Below, piece after piece: positions 37,400-47,847 of a stretch of DNA of 64,000 bases (positions within the stretch are counted from its first letter, which is position 1; each line of letters begins with the position of its first letter). The DNA comes from Aurelia coerulea (taxonomy: Eukaryota > Cnidaria > Scyphozoa > Semaeostomeae > Ulmaridae), in the NCBI GenBank assembly GCA_039566865.1, contig CM076944.1, positions 5,354,501 to 5,418,500 on the forward strand, given 5' to 3'. Position numbers and translations under genes: made by a program. The notes below the pieces were generated by a model. That model did not search any database and had not been told where the DNA came from. It saw nothing but the letters and a program-made list of their open reading frames with translations.

Positions 37400-37535
37400 A
37401 GGGGCCTTTGCAACCGGCATGATTTGTGAAAACATCCTATTTTGGTCTCTTTGTTGCCACGACTTTAATAGTCCACTAAAAATGGCCGACAACAAAAAGG
37501 TGGCGCGTACGAGGCGAGCCGGTTGCAAAGGCCCT
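37400..37535. mobile_element. TTAA-flanked palindromic MITE (136 bp)
   Basis: AGGGGCCTTTGCAACCGGC at the left mirrors GCCGGTTGCAAAGGCCCT at the right, each next to TTAA. Confidence 0.75.
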
Positions 37536-37868
37536 TTAATGGTCTCAAATACATCGGCAGTTCAGCTACGTGTGTACACAAATCCGTGGTTGTTTTTGAT
37601 ACGTTCTTTTCATTAAAACGCTGATCATTAAATGAAAATGGAATGGAATGATCCTTGCATATTGACGTTTTCACATTGGGGAACGAAAATGCAGCGAAAA
37701 CAATGAAGTATAGGCCTATGGCATGCGTCATATCAAAGACCAAAACAATCGATAGCAGGGCGGTACCAGCTCTAAAAGATAAAACGTTAATCAATTGCTT
37801 TAACGAGCGTGACGGACTTTCTTTCTTTATTTCTTTCTGACTTTCTGACTGACCTGGAGCCCCCTCTT

Positions 37869-37893
37869 AGATTACAAAGTTGGACTTTGTAAT
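37869..37893. repeat. Perfect 11-bp stem hairpin
   Basis: GATTACAAAGT, tgg loop, ACTTTGTAATC. No following T run characteristic of a terminator and no known role; it lies in an ATG9 intron. Confidence 0.5.
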
Positions 37894-38073
37894 CAAAAAC
37901 TGGGATGGCCAAGGGGTAGAATGGACTGCCAGAAGGTATACCAAACTTCTTCCACATCGGCTTTGTTTAAGAATAAATACTGACCCATGAGAATAGTGAG
38001 GTGGACAAGTGGACATGCCCAGCTAATAGCATCCCCTGGTAAAAAAAAGTCAGATTTTTGTCTTGATTCTTAC

Positions 38074-38140
38074 CTTGCTCTCTGATGGTCGAGATAAACC
38101 TTTCTCCACTTTCAGTTGGTTTCCAGGTAGGGTTTTTCAT
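38074..38140 (-). CDS. ATG9: ATG9 exon g
   Basis: This 67-bp exon follows acceptor ttcataattccag and ends at a gtaaga donor, leaving one base (G) of a split codon. It reads MKNPTWKPTESGERFISTI and then REQ. Vertebrate ATG9A has a similar junction after the LMHFA segment (TNPGW.PP...FL.FLKEQ). From here on conservation across animals falls, as expected for the disordered cytosolic tail. Confidence 0.88.
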
Positions 38141-38185
38141 CTGGAATTATGAAAAAGGACATGGAATCATCTACTCGTAAACTAA

Positions 38186-38337
38186 AGATATATATAAACT
38201 CAGAAAAATACAATCTTTAAACGTTTCGGTGCAAGCCTTCATCAATAACGACCTTTTCAAATCAAACAAAGTTTACTACTGATGAAGGGTTACGCCGAGA
38301 CGTTTAAAGAATGTGTTTTTTCTGAGTTTATATATCT
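38186..38337. mobile_element. Palindromic MITE next to ATG9 exon g (152 bp)
   Basis: agatatatataaactcag at the left is mirrored by ctgagtttatatatct, with inner ctttaaacgtttcgg / ccgagacgtttaaag. It begins about 46 bp upstream of the exon g acceptor. Confidence 0.7.
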
Positions 38338-38540
38338 ATTTTATTACATATTGAGTAGGAGCTGATGATGACAGTAATAACTTAAAAGCCCTTAGTGTGC
38401 TAAAAAATATCAAATTTTTGTCTCTATTTCTCGTTCGTTCTTCATCCTCACTTTTAGAATCCATTCTATGTATAATATCAAAAGAAATTGACAAAAATAT
38501 AAATAATAATCCATTAATAAAACAATAGAACATACACTGC

Positions 38541-38590
38541 ACTCCACTACACTACATTACACTACACTACATTACACAACAATACACTAA
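38541..38590. repeat. Degenerate ACTACACT microsatellite
   Basis: Repeated actacattacactac-type units over about 50 bp. Confidence 0.7.
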
Positions 38591-38723
38591 CGTACAGCAA
38601 AAACAACGTAGAGCACAGTTTCCCCCAGCAACAGAGTCACCACCAACCCACAGAGCACTGCAAACCAGGCACCACACAAAGAGTCTAGTAAGCGGAACCC
38701 GAATCCAGCAAAGGCCAAGTAAA

Positions 38724-39002
38724 GCTGTAATCCACGAAAGAATTGGACCGCACTCAGACGAAAGAAGCTTCTCACATTCAATTCATCTAAATGTATTCCA
38801 ACCAAGAAATTTATGAAAGAAGAAACCACCAAGGAGAACATAGGTAAGTTTTTCAAACCAAACATTAGAAATTAACTGCAACAGGACGACTATAATCTCT
38901 CGTCCTATAGGCCCTTGGCTGTAATCCACGAAAGAATTGGACCGCACTCAGACGAAAGAAGCAAGAAGCTTCTCACATTCAATTCATCTGTATAATGTAT
39001 TG
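38724..39002. repeat. Direct duplication of about 75 bp
   Basis: The segment from gctgtaatccacgaaagaat to attcatct at 38724-38798 recurs at 38918-39002 with an extra aagcaag and tat. The first copy lies in a minus-strand open frame (38865-38587) with a hydrophobic C-terminal stretch (AWFAVLCGLVVTLLLGE) that I do not recognise. Confidence 0.7.
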
Positions 39003-39404
39003 CAAAACCAATGGTGCACACGGCCTACAGTCAAATGGCCAAGGGATGCAGGCGGTCGAGGAGCCACCAGGGCCACGATGAGCAAGCAACAGTTGCAAAC
39101 AAATCATACTTTTTTAAGCAAACCTGTTGGGTGAGTAATAGGCTATCGATTTGTGTGGTAAAGCAAACAACTTAAAATCAAAACTAAAACAACGTTAACC
39201 TTAATGATTCACTTTCAACTTCGTAAAAGGGAAATCCACACTACGCATACGAAAGGATTTGATCAATACTTTGTGGAATTTCTAAGATCTTAACAAATCA
39301 TAGCGTCATTGTTATAATCATATCAAGGGTGCTATATCACTTAGTATTTATTTAGTTTATATTTACTATTTACTTTCTTGTGATTGAATTTCTTGTCTTT
39401 GTCT

Positions 39405-39755
39405 CATGGGGGGGGGGGGGGGGTTCTTCCATAGTAAAGGTACCTGGGGATGTGCCGCGAGCAAGGGTATACTTTTTCGGACTTCTACTCTAGCCAAGGG
39501 TATCCTTTTTTGCAATTTTGGCCTAACAACGGTCTAGCCAAGGGTATCATTTTTGACAATATTGGTCTAGCGAACGGTAATGATATCGTATTTGGTACAA
39601 ATTTGACAAATTGGTCCAGGAAATGGTCAAGATTGGTCATTGGTCTAGCCAAGGGTACCATTTTCGTAAAAATTAGTCTAGCCTACGGTACCATTTTGAA
39701 TATTCTCGCGGCAGACCCCTGCCCAAAATTTGGCCAAGAAACCCCCCCCCCCGTG
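39405..39755. mobile_element. CACGGGGG-ended element, copy 2 (351 bp)
   Basis: Same internal gtctagccaagggtatc units as 27893-28292. Ends CATGGGGG and CCCCCGTG; a perfect CTTTGTCT 8-bp duplication flanks it (39397-39404 and 39756-39763). It lies in the ATG9 intron about 310 bp downstream of the exon f donor. Confidence 0.85.
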
Positions 39756-40065
39756 CTTTGTCTCACCTTGCCTTTCTGCCACTTGGCTTGAGAAGAAACT
39801 ATGCTTCGAATTCTTACAATGAGTGTGAAACAGACTAGCAGGCTATTGGAAACGTTTCCTTAACGGGAATCGACACTGGTAAAACATGTGAGTCAAAAAA
39901 ATAGATCATACGCTATGTGGTTGGACCTGGCTTACAAACGCCAGCTCATTGGACCGATAAAAATATATGTGACACAAGACCAATTTAGCCGTGTCGATTC
40001 CAGTCAAGAATTTGTTTGCAATTTTGTAATTGTTTGGTGATTTGTAAAAACATGATGATGCTTAC

Positions 40066-40329
40066 CGAGAAATGTAACAAAGACAATTCTGTTTTCCCGT
40101 TCTCAGCTTGTTCGTTGGTATCAGCTTCAGTTGTCTCTCCTGACATCCATTCCGGGTTTCCATGTTTCCGCACATCGAGTTGTGCGAAGGAGCATACGTC
40201 CCCTACACCAGTTACTTCAACCGTGAAATTCCTAAAGAAGTCCACAATGCTTTGCGCCCTATATCGTAAACTGAGCATCAAGATGAATGGAGTCAGCAAC
40301 GGACTGAACAGTTCTTCCGCCAAGTACAC
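40066..40329 (-). CDS. ATG9: ATG9 exon f (most conserved C-terminal core)
   Basis: This 264-bp phase-0 exon encodes 88 residues from VYLAEELFSPLLTPFILM to ELSLLHFS, with acceptor ctcatctcaaag and donor gtaagc. It contains the ATG9 signature FFRNFTVEVTGVGDVCSFAQ followed by a DVRKHGNPEW segment and an acidic EADTNEQAENGKTELS stretch. This is nearly residue-for-residue the vertebrate pattern. The hydrophobic SPLLTPFILMLSL piece corresponds to a membrane-embedded helix, and the rest is the cytosolic core that contributes to trimer assembly in known structures. This exon alone identifies the gene. Confidence 0.98.
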
Positions 40330-41304
40330 CTTTGAGATGAGACAGTTTATCGTTATGAGCAAGAAGTTAATCATTAACCCAATTTCAAAACAGGGGGTGT
40401 TTTTCCGTCCCTTTCCAACCAAATATTCCCAAGTATCTCATTTACCAATGCAGGTACAGAACTAAAACATTTGCCTTTTACACAATTTGATAGGCTACCA
40501 ATTCAAATACCAACTGCTAGATTACGTGACCCCTACATGCCCTTATTTAGAGACAGGTCACAAAATCTTAAAATCCAAGCTAATTCGTGTAATATGACGT
40601 AATCATCACAAAGTTATATACCACTATTCGATTGGTCAACAAACGCACGTTCATTTTATGTCTATTTCGCTTATATTTGCTGACAATAGCAATTTTAAAT
40701 TGATGATATCATTTCTATTCATGACATCATAGAATTTCTACCAGGTCCAGATACGGTTAAAAGCAAGAACTAGTTTGTGACAAAGTTGTGGTGATTGCAA
40801 TAGTGACAATAATGTTCACAAAATAATTTCCATAGATTAAGGAATTCCAGTACTGGAAAAAAAGATTTGAGCAACCACAGTCATTCTTTATAAGAAATGA
40901 AAGCCTTGGCAAAACTGGGAAAAAATGTTGCACAACAATGTTGCTTGAAAGTTTTGTTTTCTTTATATGGTCGAAACAGTGTGGCCAAACTGGGCAACGT
41001 TGCCGTGAAACATATGGTTCCTGTTGTTGTCAAAAGAGCTTGCCAAATTTTAATTGATAGGTGGTTTAGGTGAATTGATAGGTGAATTAATTTTCAAATC
41101 TGACATAAAATGAATTCAGTAACTTATGGCTCTTTAAGTATGGTATTTGATCACTACTTATAATATTTTTATGGATCGTCTATTCTAAATTCAAGCCAAA
41201 CAGACGGATGGCTTCAATCCAAGTAGGCATTCATAAAATGCGTACGCACTGGTGAGGGAGGAGGGTTCAGAAAAGAGCGTATGCTCCAATTCGAAGTGCC
41301 AATA

Positions 41305-41479
41305 GACCTTTAAGCTATTCTGAATAGGATCAGAATTGAACTATATTTTGCTACATTTTGCAGAAATTTGGAATGTATACAGTAGTGATAGAAGCTCTAA
41401 CGCCACTCGATCGAGCCTCGCGTATAAAAATATATAAAAATAATGCTCGATACAGGCTCTTTTGTGGAATAAAAAGGTC
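41305..41479. mobile_element. GACCTTTTAGCTATTC MITE, copy 3
   Basis: TA-flanked, GACCTTTAAGCTATTC at the left and gaataaaaaggtc at the right, with the family interior. In the ATG9 intron between exons e and f. Confidence 0.7.
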
Positions 41480-41801
41480 TATTGTCCTATTCAAAAAGGC
41501 GTACAAAGAGGGGAGATCTGAAAATTTGATAATTTTTAAGTATGTACTGTATGAATGCTCTTAAAGGGAATCTAAGCATATATTAGCCATTGATAAAAAT
41601 AACCTTTCAAAGACAATAGTCCGATACACGTGCCACACCATATTTGGGTAGCTGATCTACGTCAACAGGAAATCTTGGTATCTGATAGGCTAGAATTTGA
41701 CCGCAAGTGGCTTGAGCCACTTTTATATGCTTACCTTCCCTTTAAGCAGGAGTACATATAAAAACGTTTATAAGAAACGAAGTGCCAACAACTTGACTTA
41801 C

Positions 41802-41840
41802 GAATTTATATTGAAACAGCCGTGAAAATTGATCTCTGAC
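41802..41840 (-). CDS. ATG9: ATG9 exon e (39-bp microexon)
   Basis: A very short, phase-0 exon of 13 codons, VRDQFSRLFQYKF, between acceptor ttattttctag and donor gtaagt. It matches the ATG9 segment that in vertebrates reads approximately TRDEFAQLFQYKA. It joins in frame to exon d (ending ...HTSE) and exon f (starting VYLAEELFSP). Its position between two strongly conserved exons and its matching residues make it convincing despite its size. It is easily missed by gene finders. Confidence 0.9.
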
Positions 41841-42011
41841 CTAGAAAATAAAAGGAAAGATAGATTCGCAACGACAACATGGAAGCATTTGAACTTTAAG
41901 GTCAATGACGCAAAAGGAACCTTACTTGCAATATCATCTTCCAAGTTAGGATATTACCTCAACCATTAAGAGGGAAATTCAAGATTCTGAGCACTTGGGG
42001 AAAAGTTCAGC

Positions 42012-42386
42012 CCCAAGGGGTACTCCCATTGTGGCCTGACGGGGTGTTCAATCAAATCAGGGTTAAAGAGGGCCAAAGCAAAAAATTTGAAAAATACCCT
42101 CAAATGGTAGTATCTTTTACAGAAACCCCCAGATGGTAGTTTGTGGACTGATTGAACAAAACAAGAAAACTTCAAAATTCATTGATAATTATTGCTGCAA
42201 CGACCACATTGCCATATGCGGAGGAGCCTACCGAGTTGAGATCTTATAACTGGCCAGGAATCCTGGAATACCCTCAATTGGTAGTATGTGTTTGACAAAT
42301 AGGGCCATTTGGTAGCCATTTCGTAAGACCCTCAAACCGACCGAACCCTCCAGTTAGGCCATAATGGGCGTACCCCCCCCCCCCGG
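42012..42386. mobile_element. G/C-run-bounded element with longer TIRs (375 bp)
   Basis: The left ggggtactcccattgtggcc and right ggccataatgggcgtacccc are inverted, and both continue into G or C runs. Flanking agttcagc and agtgcaac agree at 6 of 8 positions. An internal aataccctcaaatggtagta-type unit repeats four times. Confidence 0.7.
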
Positions 42387-42659
42387 AGTGCAACACAGCA
42401 ATGCACTTATCAAAGGCACACTGTCATGGCACTGATCAGGTGAATAAAACGATAAAAAAGACTAGTGTTAGGCAAGCTTCGGTAATTTTGCTTTACACTG
42501 AAGGTGAAAACGATCTGATTCCCTTCATTCTTGAAACAAAGTATAATCCAAGAGCATAATGGCTTGGTAACTATTCAGAGGCCAGGTCTTCTGTTAGTGA
42601 TTCCAATATCACAACTAGCCAATCACTTCATTGTTAAGTGATACTGGACGTACCGCTCA

Positions 42660-42949
42660 TATGGGTGTTTCTTCATCCCAAATTCCCTACATATAGGTAT
42701 GTTTTTACGATAATACTGGTAGATGGGTAGTTCTTTTCAGAATAGTCTTATCAATGGCCCCATAATGATAATCTCCATACCAAAAAACTGACATTTTCTT
42801 TTGTTCAAATCGAAAATTTTTTTTTCATACACATGGGTCAGGAATTCCCTGATATTCATGCATATGGGCTCCACGAATGGGTCCTTTTCTCAAAGTCCAG
42901 ATTCAGGTCAAATCATGTTCACAATGAAGTACCCCCCCCCTCCCCGGGG
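42660..42949. mobile_element. Probable G/C-run-bounded element, left end unclear
   Basis: Ends gaagtacc, a C run and tccccgggg like its relatives; atatgggtgtttct and atgggtagttcttttc words occur inside. I cannot place the left end. Confidence 0.4.
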
Positions 42950-43304
42950 TACCATTTCTAGTGTAGCTTTTCTCTTTCTCTGAGAATGTATGAAATTCTC
43001 GGTACGTCGTCACTACCACTGAGAAGAACCCACCTCTCGATCTAAGAAGCAAATCTACAAGTACAGGCCTTGCGCACATTAACATGACGAGGATTCTTGA
43101 GAATTTTCAAGAATTCTATATATGATAAGAATTTTTGAGCCACATGAGCGACTGAAAATGTTTGAAAACAACATCTACTGCAGGAAAGTATGTTGATGTG
43201 CACAAGACCTGTACTGTGAAATGAAGAAAGAAAAACGAAAAAAGAAAACAAAATGTATGATTAAATTATGTTTCCAACAGGCAGTTTATCAGTTTATCAC
43301 TAAC

Positions 43305-43400
43305 CTCGCTTGTGTGCGCTTTTCCCTTCCAGTGGTCAGGTATGTAATGCGTGTATGCTAATACTTGTTTCATCAGTGACTCTGGACACCAAACGAAATT
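43305..43400 (-). CDS. ATG9: ATG9 exon d
   Basis: This 96-bp exon is in phase 0 at both ends, with acceptor tttcttttcag and donor gttagt. It encodes 32 residues including CPESLMKQVLAYTHYIPDHW. Family members have a closely similar motif (CPEQLL...HIHYMPDHW) after the SFIPD segment. This is part of the cytosolic C-terminal core domain. A palindromic MITE ends only 26 bp upstream of the exon, so the branch point may fall inside or next to transposon sequence. Confidence 0.95.
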
Positions 43401-43426
43401 CTGAAAAGAAAGTAACATATCAGTTA

Positions 43427-43562
43427 GACTTGCCCCAAGTCTGTTTTGTCAACTGTAATAAGTCTACCGGAAAGTATATTACAAAACATTATTTCGCTTT
43501 TCACTTTTCCCTTCAATTTTTTTTGATTAAATTTTTTTGACGAAATAGACTTGGGGCAAGTC
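43427..43562. mobile_element. MITE abutting ATG9 exon d acceptor (136 bp)
   Basis: TA-flanked. GACTTGCCCCAAGTC at the left mirrors GACTTGGGGCAAGTC at the right. Related ends occur at 2719-2940. The left end is 26 bp from the first base of exon d. Confidence 0.75.
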
Positions 43563-43584
43563 TACATATCAGTCTACAAGCTTG

Positions 43585-43780
43585 GTAAATTTTTCGACAA
43601 ATGGAAAAATGGAAAAAGAGTGACGAGAGCGAATTTCGAACAATAAACTCACATTAACAATAACAAAACATTAACAAAAACAAAAATTAACAGAACAAAA
43701 ATTAAAAAGAACATTACCAAAAAAGCATTAAACTCACTTTTTCCATTTTTCCATTTTATCGAAAAATTTACCACCATATG
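43585..43780. repeat. Inverted repeat around an AACAAAAATTAA tract
   Basis: ggtaaatttttcga, caaatggaaaaatgg and aaagagtga at the left are mirrored at the right by tcactttttcc, atttttccattt and tcgaaaaatttacc. The centre is a run of aacaaaaattaac-like units. Confidence 0.55.
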
Positions 43781-44297
43781 TTATAAATTCTACCAAATAT
43801 CAGTCTACAAATATAAATTCCACCAAATGTAATAAAACCAACAATACCTAAATATCAAAATCATGCAAATCATGCAGTCACGTCGAACTCATTCACATAG
43901 TCAACCAACTAAATGACAAACATGAAGCGTTCAAACAAACCGACCCCTAGGGTTGTTCTAAAGGCAGCTCTGCACACTAATACAAACACAAGCGTAGGGG
44001 ATGCACAGCGTCTATGGGTGGCGTATCATGAATTTTTTCCAAATATTAAGGCTTCAGTGAGTTGAAACTGCCTGAATGGAGCTTAAAAAAGGCGAAAACT
44101 CTTCCCTGACTAAAGGGCTGCAGCTCCCTAGCCCCCTGCCTCCTACGCCTATGAACACATACTTCCTATATACGATCCAACATATATGGGTTCAACTACA
44201 TTAGTGTTTAGGCCCAACGAAAAGACAATTCTAGCTTACGCCGGAAGCTAAGGATTCAAGAGGATAGATCTGAAACTAAACAGCTTATAATTTTTTA

Positions 44298-44784
44298 CGA
44301 TGGCCCAGAAGGCTCAGTTCAGTTTTGCTTTTTGGCAGTTCAGTTTTGTTTTTTGGAGATTTTAATATCTCCTCCCGCCAAGGTTGAAATGAATACAGAC
44401 AGCTTTTATCCTATTTTCTTATCGTTTGATACCTCTAAAACTGGTTTTACTATTGAGGAAAATATATAGGATATAGAGATCATTTAGCAAAACAGGGCGT
44501 TTTCCGAGAATCTAACCTGTAAGACGGTCAGAATTGCTGCTGGATCCGCCCCTGAAAACTACAACTGAACTGTCAAAATTCACAATCAAACTGCGTCATA
44601 AAATCGAAACTGAACTGCGAAAAAACAAAACTGAACTGCCAGAAAAAAAAACGGAACTGCGAAAAAACAAAACTGAACTGCGAAAAAACAAAACTGAACT
44701 GCCAAAAAAACAAAACTGAACTGTCCAAAAAACAAAACTGAACTGCCAAAAAAACAAAACTGAACGGAGCCTTCTGGGCCATCG
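44298..44784. mobile_element. Element whose TIRs are a 20-bp satellite (487 bp)
   Basis: TA-flanked ends CGATGGCCCAGAAGGCTC / GAGCCTTCTGGGCCATCG. Just inside, the unit CAGTTCAGTTTTGTTTTTTGG occurs about twice at the left and, inverted, about eight times at the right. An hAT-type end, GCTGGATCCGCCCCTG, is embedded at 44540-44555. Confidence 0.75.
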
Positions 44785-45318
44785 TAATTTCTATTGTAAA
44801 GTTCAAAGTCTTAGGTTAACAGCACATACAGAGACTACAATATGTCAAACAGTAAAAAGGCGTAACTGGTTTATCACAAAAGGGGATTTCATTTGTGACC
44901 AGCAATAGCAGCCAATATGCTTGCCAACGTTCGAGCCTTCGAAATTATCCTTCTGAACCGCAAGAAAGGTATTTGGTTCACTAGGTAATTTCCATTCAAC
45001 TAATTCAAGGTCGATGATTGCCACATGATGCAACGCATAGATATCACCATGAATTTTCTAGCATCAGCTCTACTTTACCAAAAGTACCACGCCAGAGGTA
45101 TCAGGTTCATTTAGTAATTTTCACCAAACTAGCTTCCCTAAATTTTTCTTCTATACCTCCCCTATCTACTGGTGTACTATTACAGCAATCGAATAATCAC
45201 CAAAGTTACTTCTCCATGGAGTCACACTGCTAAAATAACCAATTTATTTATTTTTCATTACTAACACACTAACCATTGTACGTAATACCTAGTATTAGGT
45301 AAATGTACAGTATACTTA

Positions 45319-45491
45319 GGCCCCGTCCACACGTATCCGGATCTTTTCGAAAACGCATCTTTTTTTCTCCGTTTTGGGTTCGCGTCCACACGGAGACGGC
45401 GTTTTCGGTCACGAAAACGAAGCTTTTCGAAAACGCTCTCCAGAGTGGATCTTTTTGAAAACGCCGTTTTCCTATTCTCGTGTGGACGGGC
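45319..45491. mobile_element. GGCCCCGTCCACACG palindromic repeat
   Basis: GGCCCCGTCCACACG at the left and CGTGTGGACGGGC at the right, with repeated cttttcgaaaacgc words in between and continuing to about 45520. I recall similar repeats from marine invertebrate genomes; that link is unverified. Confidence 0.6.
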
Positions 45492-45639
45492 AAAAACGGA
45501 GCTTTTCGAAAACGCTGACGTCACAGCCTCGACTCGACATTTCATCCAATATGGCGGACGACTTTGCTGAGAATTTTGAAATGCTGATGTCTGTACTGCC
45601 TAGTTAGATAGATATACTTAGATAGATAGATAGCAAAAG

Positions 45640-46345
45640 CAAGATGACTGCCAAATGATAAAGTGCGTAGACACCATCATGCGCTTGCAAGCTTTGCTAC
45701 CATACCGCACCACTCGGCACCAGAGGTACAATAGTGTCCCGCATATAAGAAATAACTTTTTCAATTTCAGGTCTGATGCGTTTCTTATAAAATGAGATAA
45801 ACTTACAAATCAGGATAAAGTTTCTTAACACAAAAATCATGTACTATCGATCAATTACTCAGACATTAGCTATATGATTGTGATACAAAAATTATACTTT
45901 GAATTGTATTTGTAAATTTTCACTTTCAGGAAATGCTACAATTATTCCAGAAAGGTGCTTTTCGCTTAGTCTGCATACAAAATTCTTGTTTTAATTTGAG
46001 AATGTACAGTTCAATTCAAGTGGAAAGCTGAAAAATTCAAAGGTTTCAATACATAGTTTTTAAATAAGAAACAAGCTTTTTTCAAACCTGAACAAGTTTC
46101 TTATAAAATGGGGTATTATTTTGAAAATCAGGGTCTGTGTTTCTCAAATTTGTGTTTCTTATATGCGGGACACTACTGTATCCTGTTCATTTGGTAATTT
46201 TCCCCAAACTATCGTAAGCCAGGTGATTGCCAGTGCGTAGACACCATTATGCGTTTGCAAGCTTTGCTACCATACCGCACCAGAAGTATCCGGTTCATTT
46301 GGTAATCTTCACCAAACTAATGTAAGCCCGATGATTGCCAAATGA
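45640..46345. repeat. Local tandem-duplicated unit of about 108 bp
   Basis: A unit with gtatccggttcatttggtaa, ttcaccaaacta, gatgattgcc and gcgtagacaccattatgcg recurs near 46178 and 46286, with further diverged pieces at 45098 and 45650. One unit is split by the 45729-46178 element. Confidence 0.7.
45729..46178. mobile_element. TA-flanked element, CAATAGTGTCCCGCATATAA ends (450 bp)
   Basis: The left end CAATAGTGTCCCGCATATAA is mirrored by ttatatgcgggacactactg at the right. Several tttcttataaaatg words inside. Tc1/mariner-type by its TA duplication; no transposase. Confidence 0.75.
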
Positions 46346-47088
46346 TGCTGGATTTGTTCGTTGAAAGACAGTATGCAAGCTAACAGGATTAGCGGTTGTA
46401 TCATTTTCCAATACCATTTCATCACATTAAGTCCTAATATAACAATGGTGCTTCCTATCAAAGTATAAAAATGCTGCAAAAATTGAGTTTAAGCGAAAAC
46501 TGCCTCAAGCGGAGAATGAGGCAAGCGACGACAATCATTGATTTTTCACCGCAGTTCTATTTGATTCATTTTAGTTCAGTTCTTTCTTATCTTATTTCAC
46601 TATATTGTTATTGTATTTTATATTAGTTTCATTGTGTTAGGTTATGTTTATGTTTAGTTTAGTTAGCTTAAATTTAGTCTGCCATGCCTGTAAATTAGGT
46701 AGTGCATGATGATGATTTTTATTGCAAACTTCAGTTCATCGACATTCCATAGGAAATTAACTCATGCTTGTTTACCGCGTTTTTCGTCTTGTTTGTTGCT
46801 TGGTATAAATTGTCATGTTTCATCTTCTAGATTCGCTGAAGATGGACCAAGCTTGGTTAGAAATGTACGAATAAAACATGTTTACGTCTAATCAATTGAA
46901 CAATTTTATACTTGGAATGTTGACTAACTATCTATTCTGAGTAAGTCTCCTGTATTTATAACAACATAGAATGTCGATAAAATGAAGCATTTATAACAAC
47001 ATTATGAGAGTGATTAGACATTGGTTGAAGCAAAATTCACATCGCTGGAGTCAACCAAATCTGTTTACAGTTTCTTGGAACACCCACC

Positions 47089-47642
47089 TAGACTTATGAC
47101 GATGAGTCTCTTGTTGCCTTGTGCTCTTTGACTTCAAGATGGCGCTTCAGTCAACAGAGACTCATAATATTACTCTGAAAAACCTGACCCTATTAGGCCT
47201 AATATGCTGGGATTGCTAGCATACCAATCAGATTGCGAGATTTGGCAAAGAACAATCAGTTTCGAACCTTCAATTCGATTGACGCAGCTTACTAAATTTG
47301 AAGTAAGTTGCTGCGGCAGGTACTTGAAGATTTCTCTGATATGTTTTGGTCTTAAAAACATGGAAATTGCAGCATTAAAAGACTTATTTTGCACTCACCA
47401 GGTAAAGTGAACTTTCTTCTTCAGATATGAATACCAAGTTTTGTTGATTAAGTGTCTGCTTACCGTGGTTTCTATCGCATTTCCTTTCTGAGGAGTGACC
47501 TTTGAACAGAGTCGAAGCAGTCGTTCGATCCAGATTCGATCAATCGAATGCAGAAGATAGGGTCAGGTTTTTAACTGTTTCATTATGAGTCCCTGTGAGC
47601 AAGGCACCGCAGGGATACAAGGGACTCATCGTCATAAGTCTA
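47089..47642. mobile_element. Element with perfect 9-bp duplication next to ATG9 donor (554 bp)
   Basis: TAGACTTATGACGATGAGTC at the left mirrors gactcatcgtcataagtcta at the right. ACACCCACC flanks both ends (47080-47088 and 47643-47651). Inner gaaaaacctgaccctatt / gatagggtcaggtttttaac arms. A 9-bp duplication is typical of Mutator-like elements. Confidence 0.85.
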
Positions 47643-47696
47643 ACACCCACCCGGTATAGCTACATGTTTCGGTAAAATTTCGAAAGAGAGACTAAC

Positions 47697-47847
47697 CTCG
47701 TCGGGGATAAATGACGAACAAGCTTTAATGATGATTCCAAGCACAGCTATGATGGTGATCACGTATTGTACTTTCAAGACATCTTGGTCAAAGATTGACA
47801 ACCCAAGAAGAACAGATAATAATGCACCAGCAAAGAACGTTATATTC
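47697..47847 (-). CDS. ATG9: ATG9 exon c (transmembrane)
   Basis: This 151-bp exon completes the split arginine codon and then encodes 50 residues ending SFIPDE in phase 0 before a gttagt donor. Two hydrophobic stretches are visible: one around ITFFAGALLSVLLGLSIF and one around VITIIAVLGIIIKA, separated by a short acidic loop with DQD. The order is that of the ATG9 core, where the vertebrate protein has FFAGS.LAVL, a DEDVLAVEHVL-type loop and CRSFIPD. These should be the last classical membrane-spanning segments of the protein. A 554-bp element is inserted 45 bp downstream of this donor, and a 371-bp element lies about 130 bp upstream of the acceptor. Confidence 0.94.

Noticed and set aside
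44534..44719. Lysine-rich repeat protein (TELRKNKTELRKNK)
   Set aside because: A direct consequence of the 20-bp satellite in the terminal repeat of the 44298-44784 element.
45374..45607. Coding sequence in the FSKTLTSQP / KRSFS frames
   Set aside because: Frames on both strands follow the repeated cttttcgaaaacgc words of a dispersed repeat.
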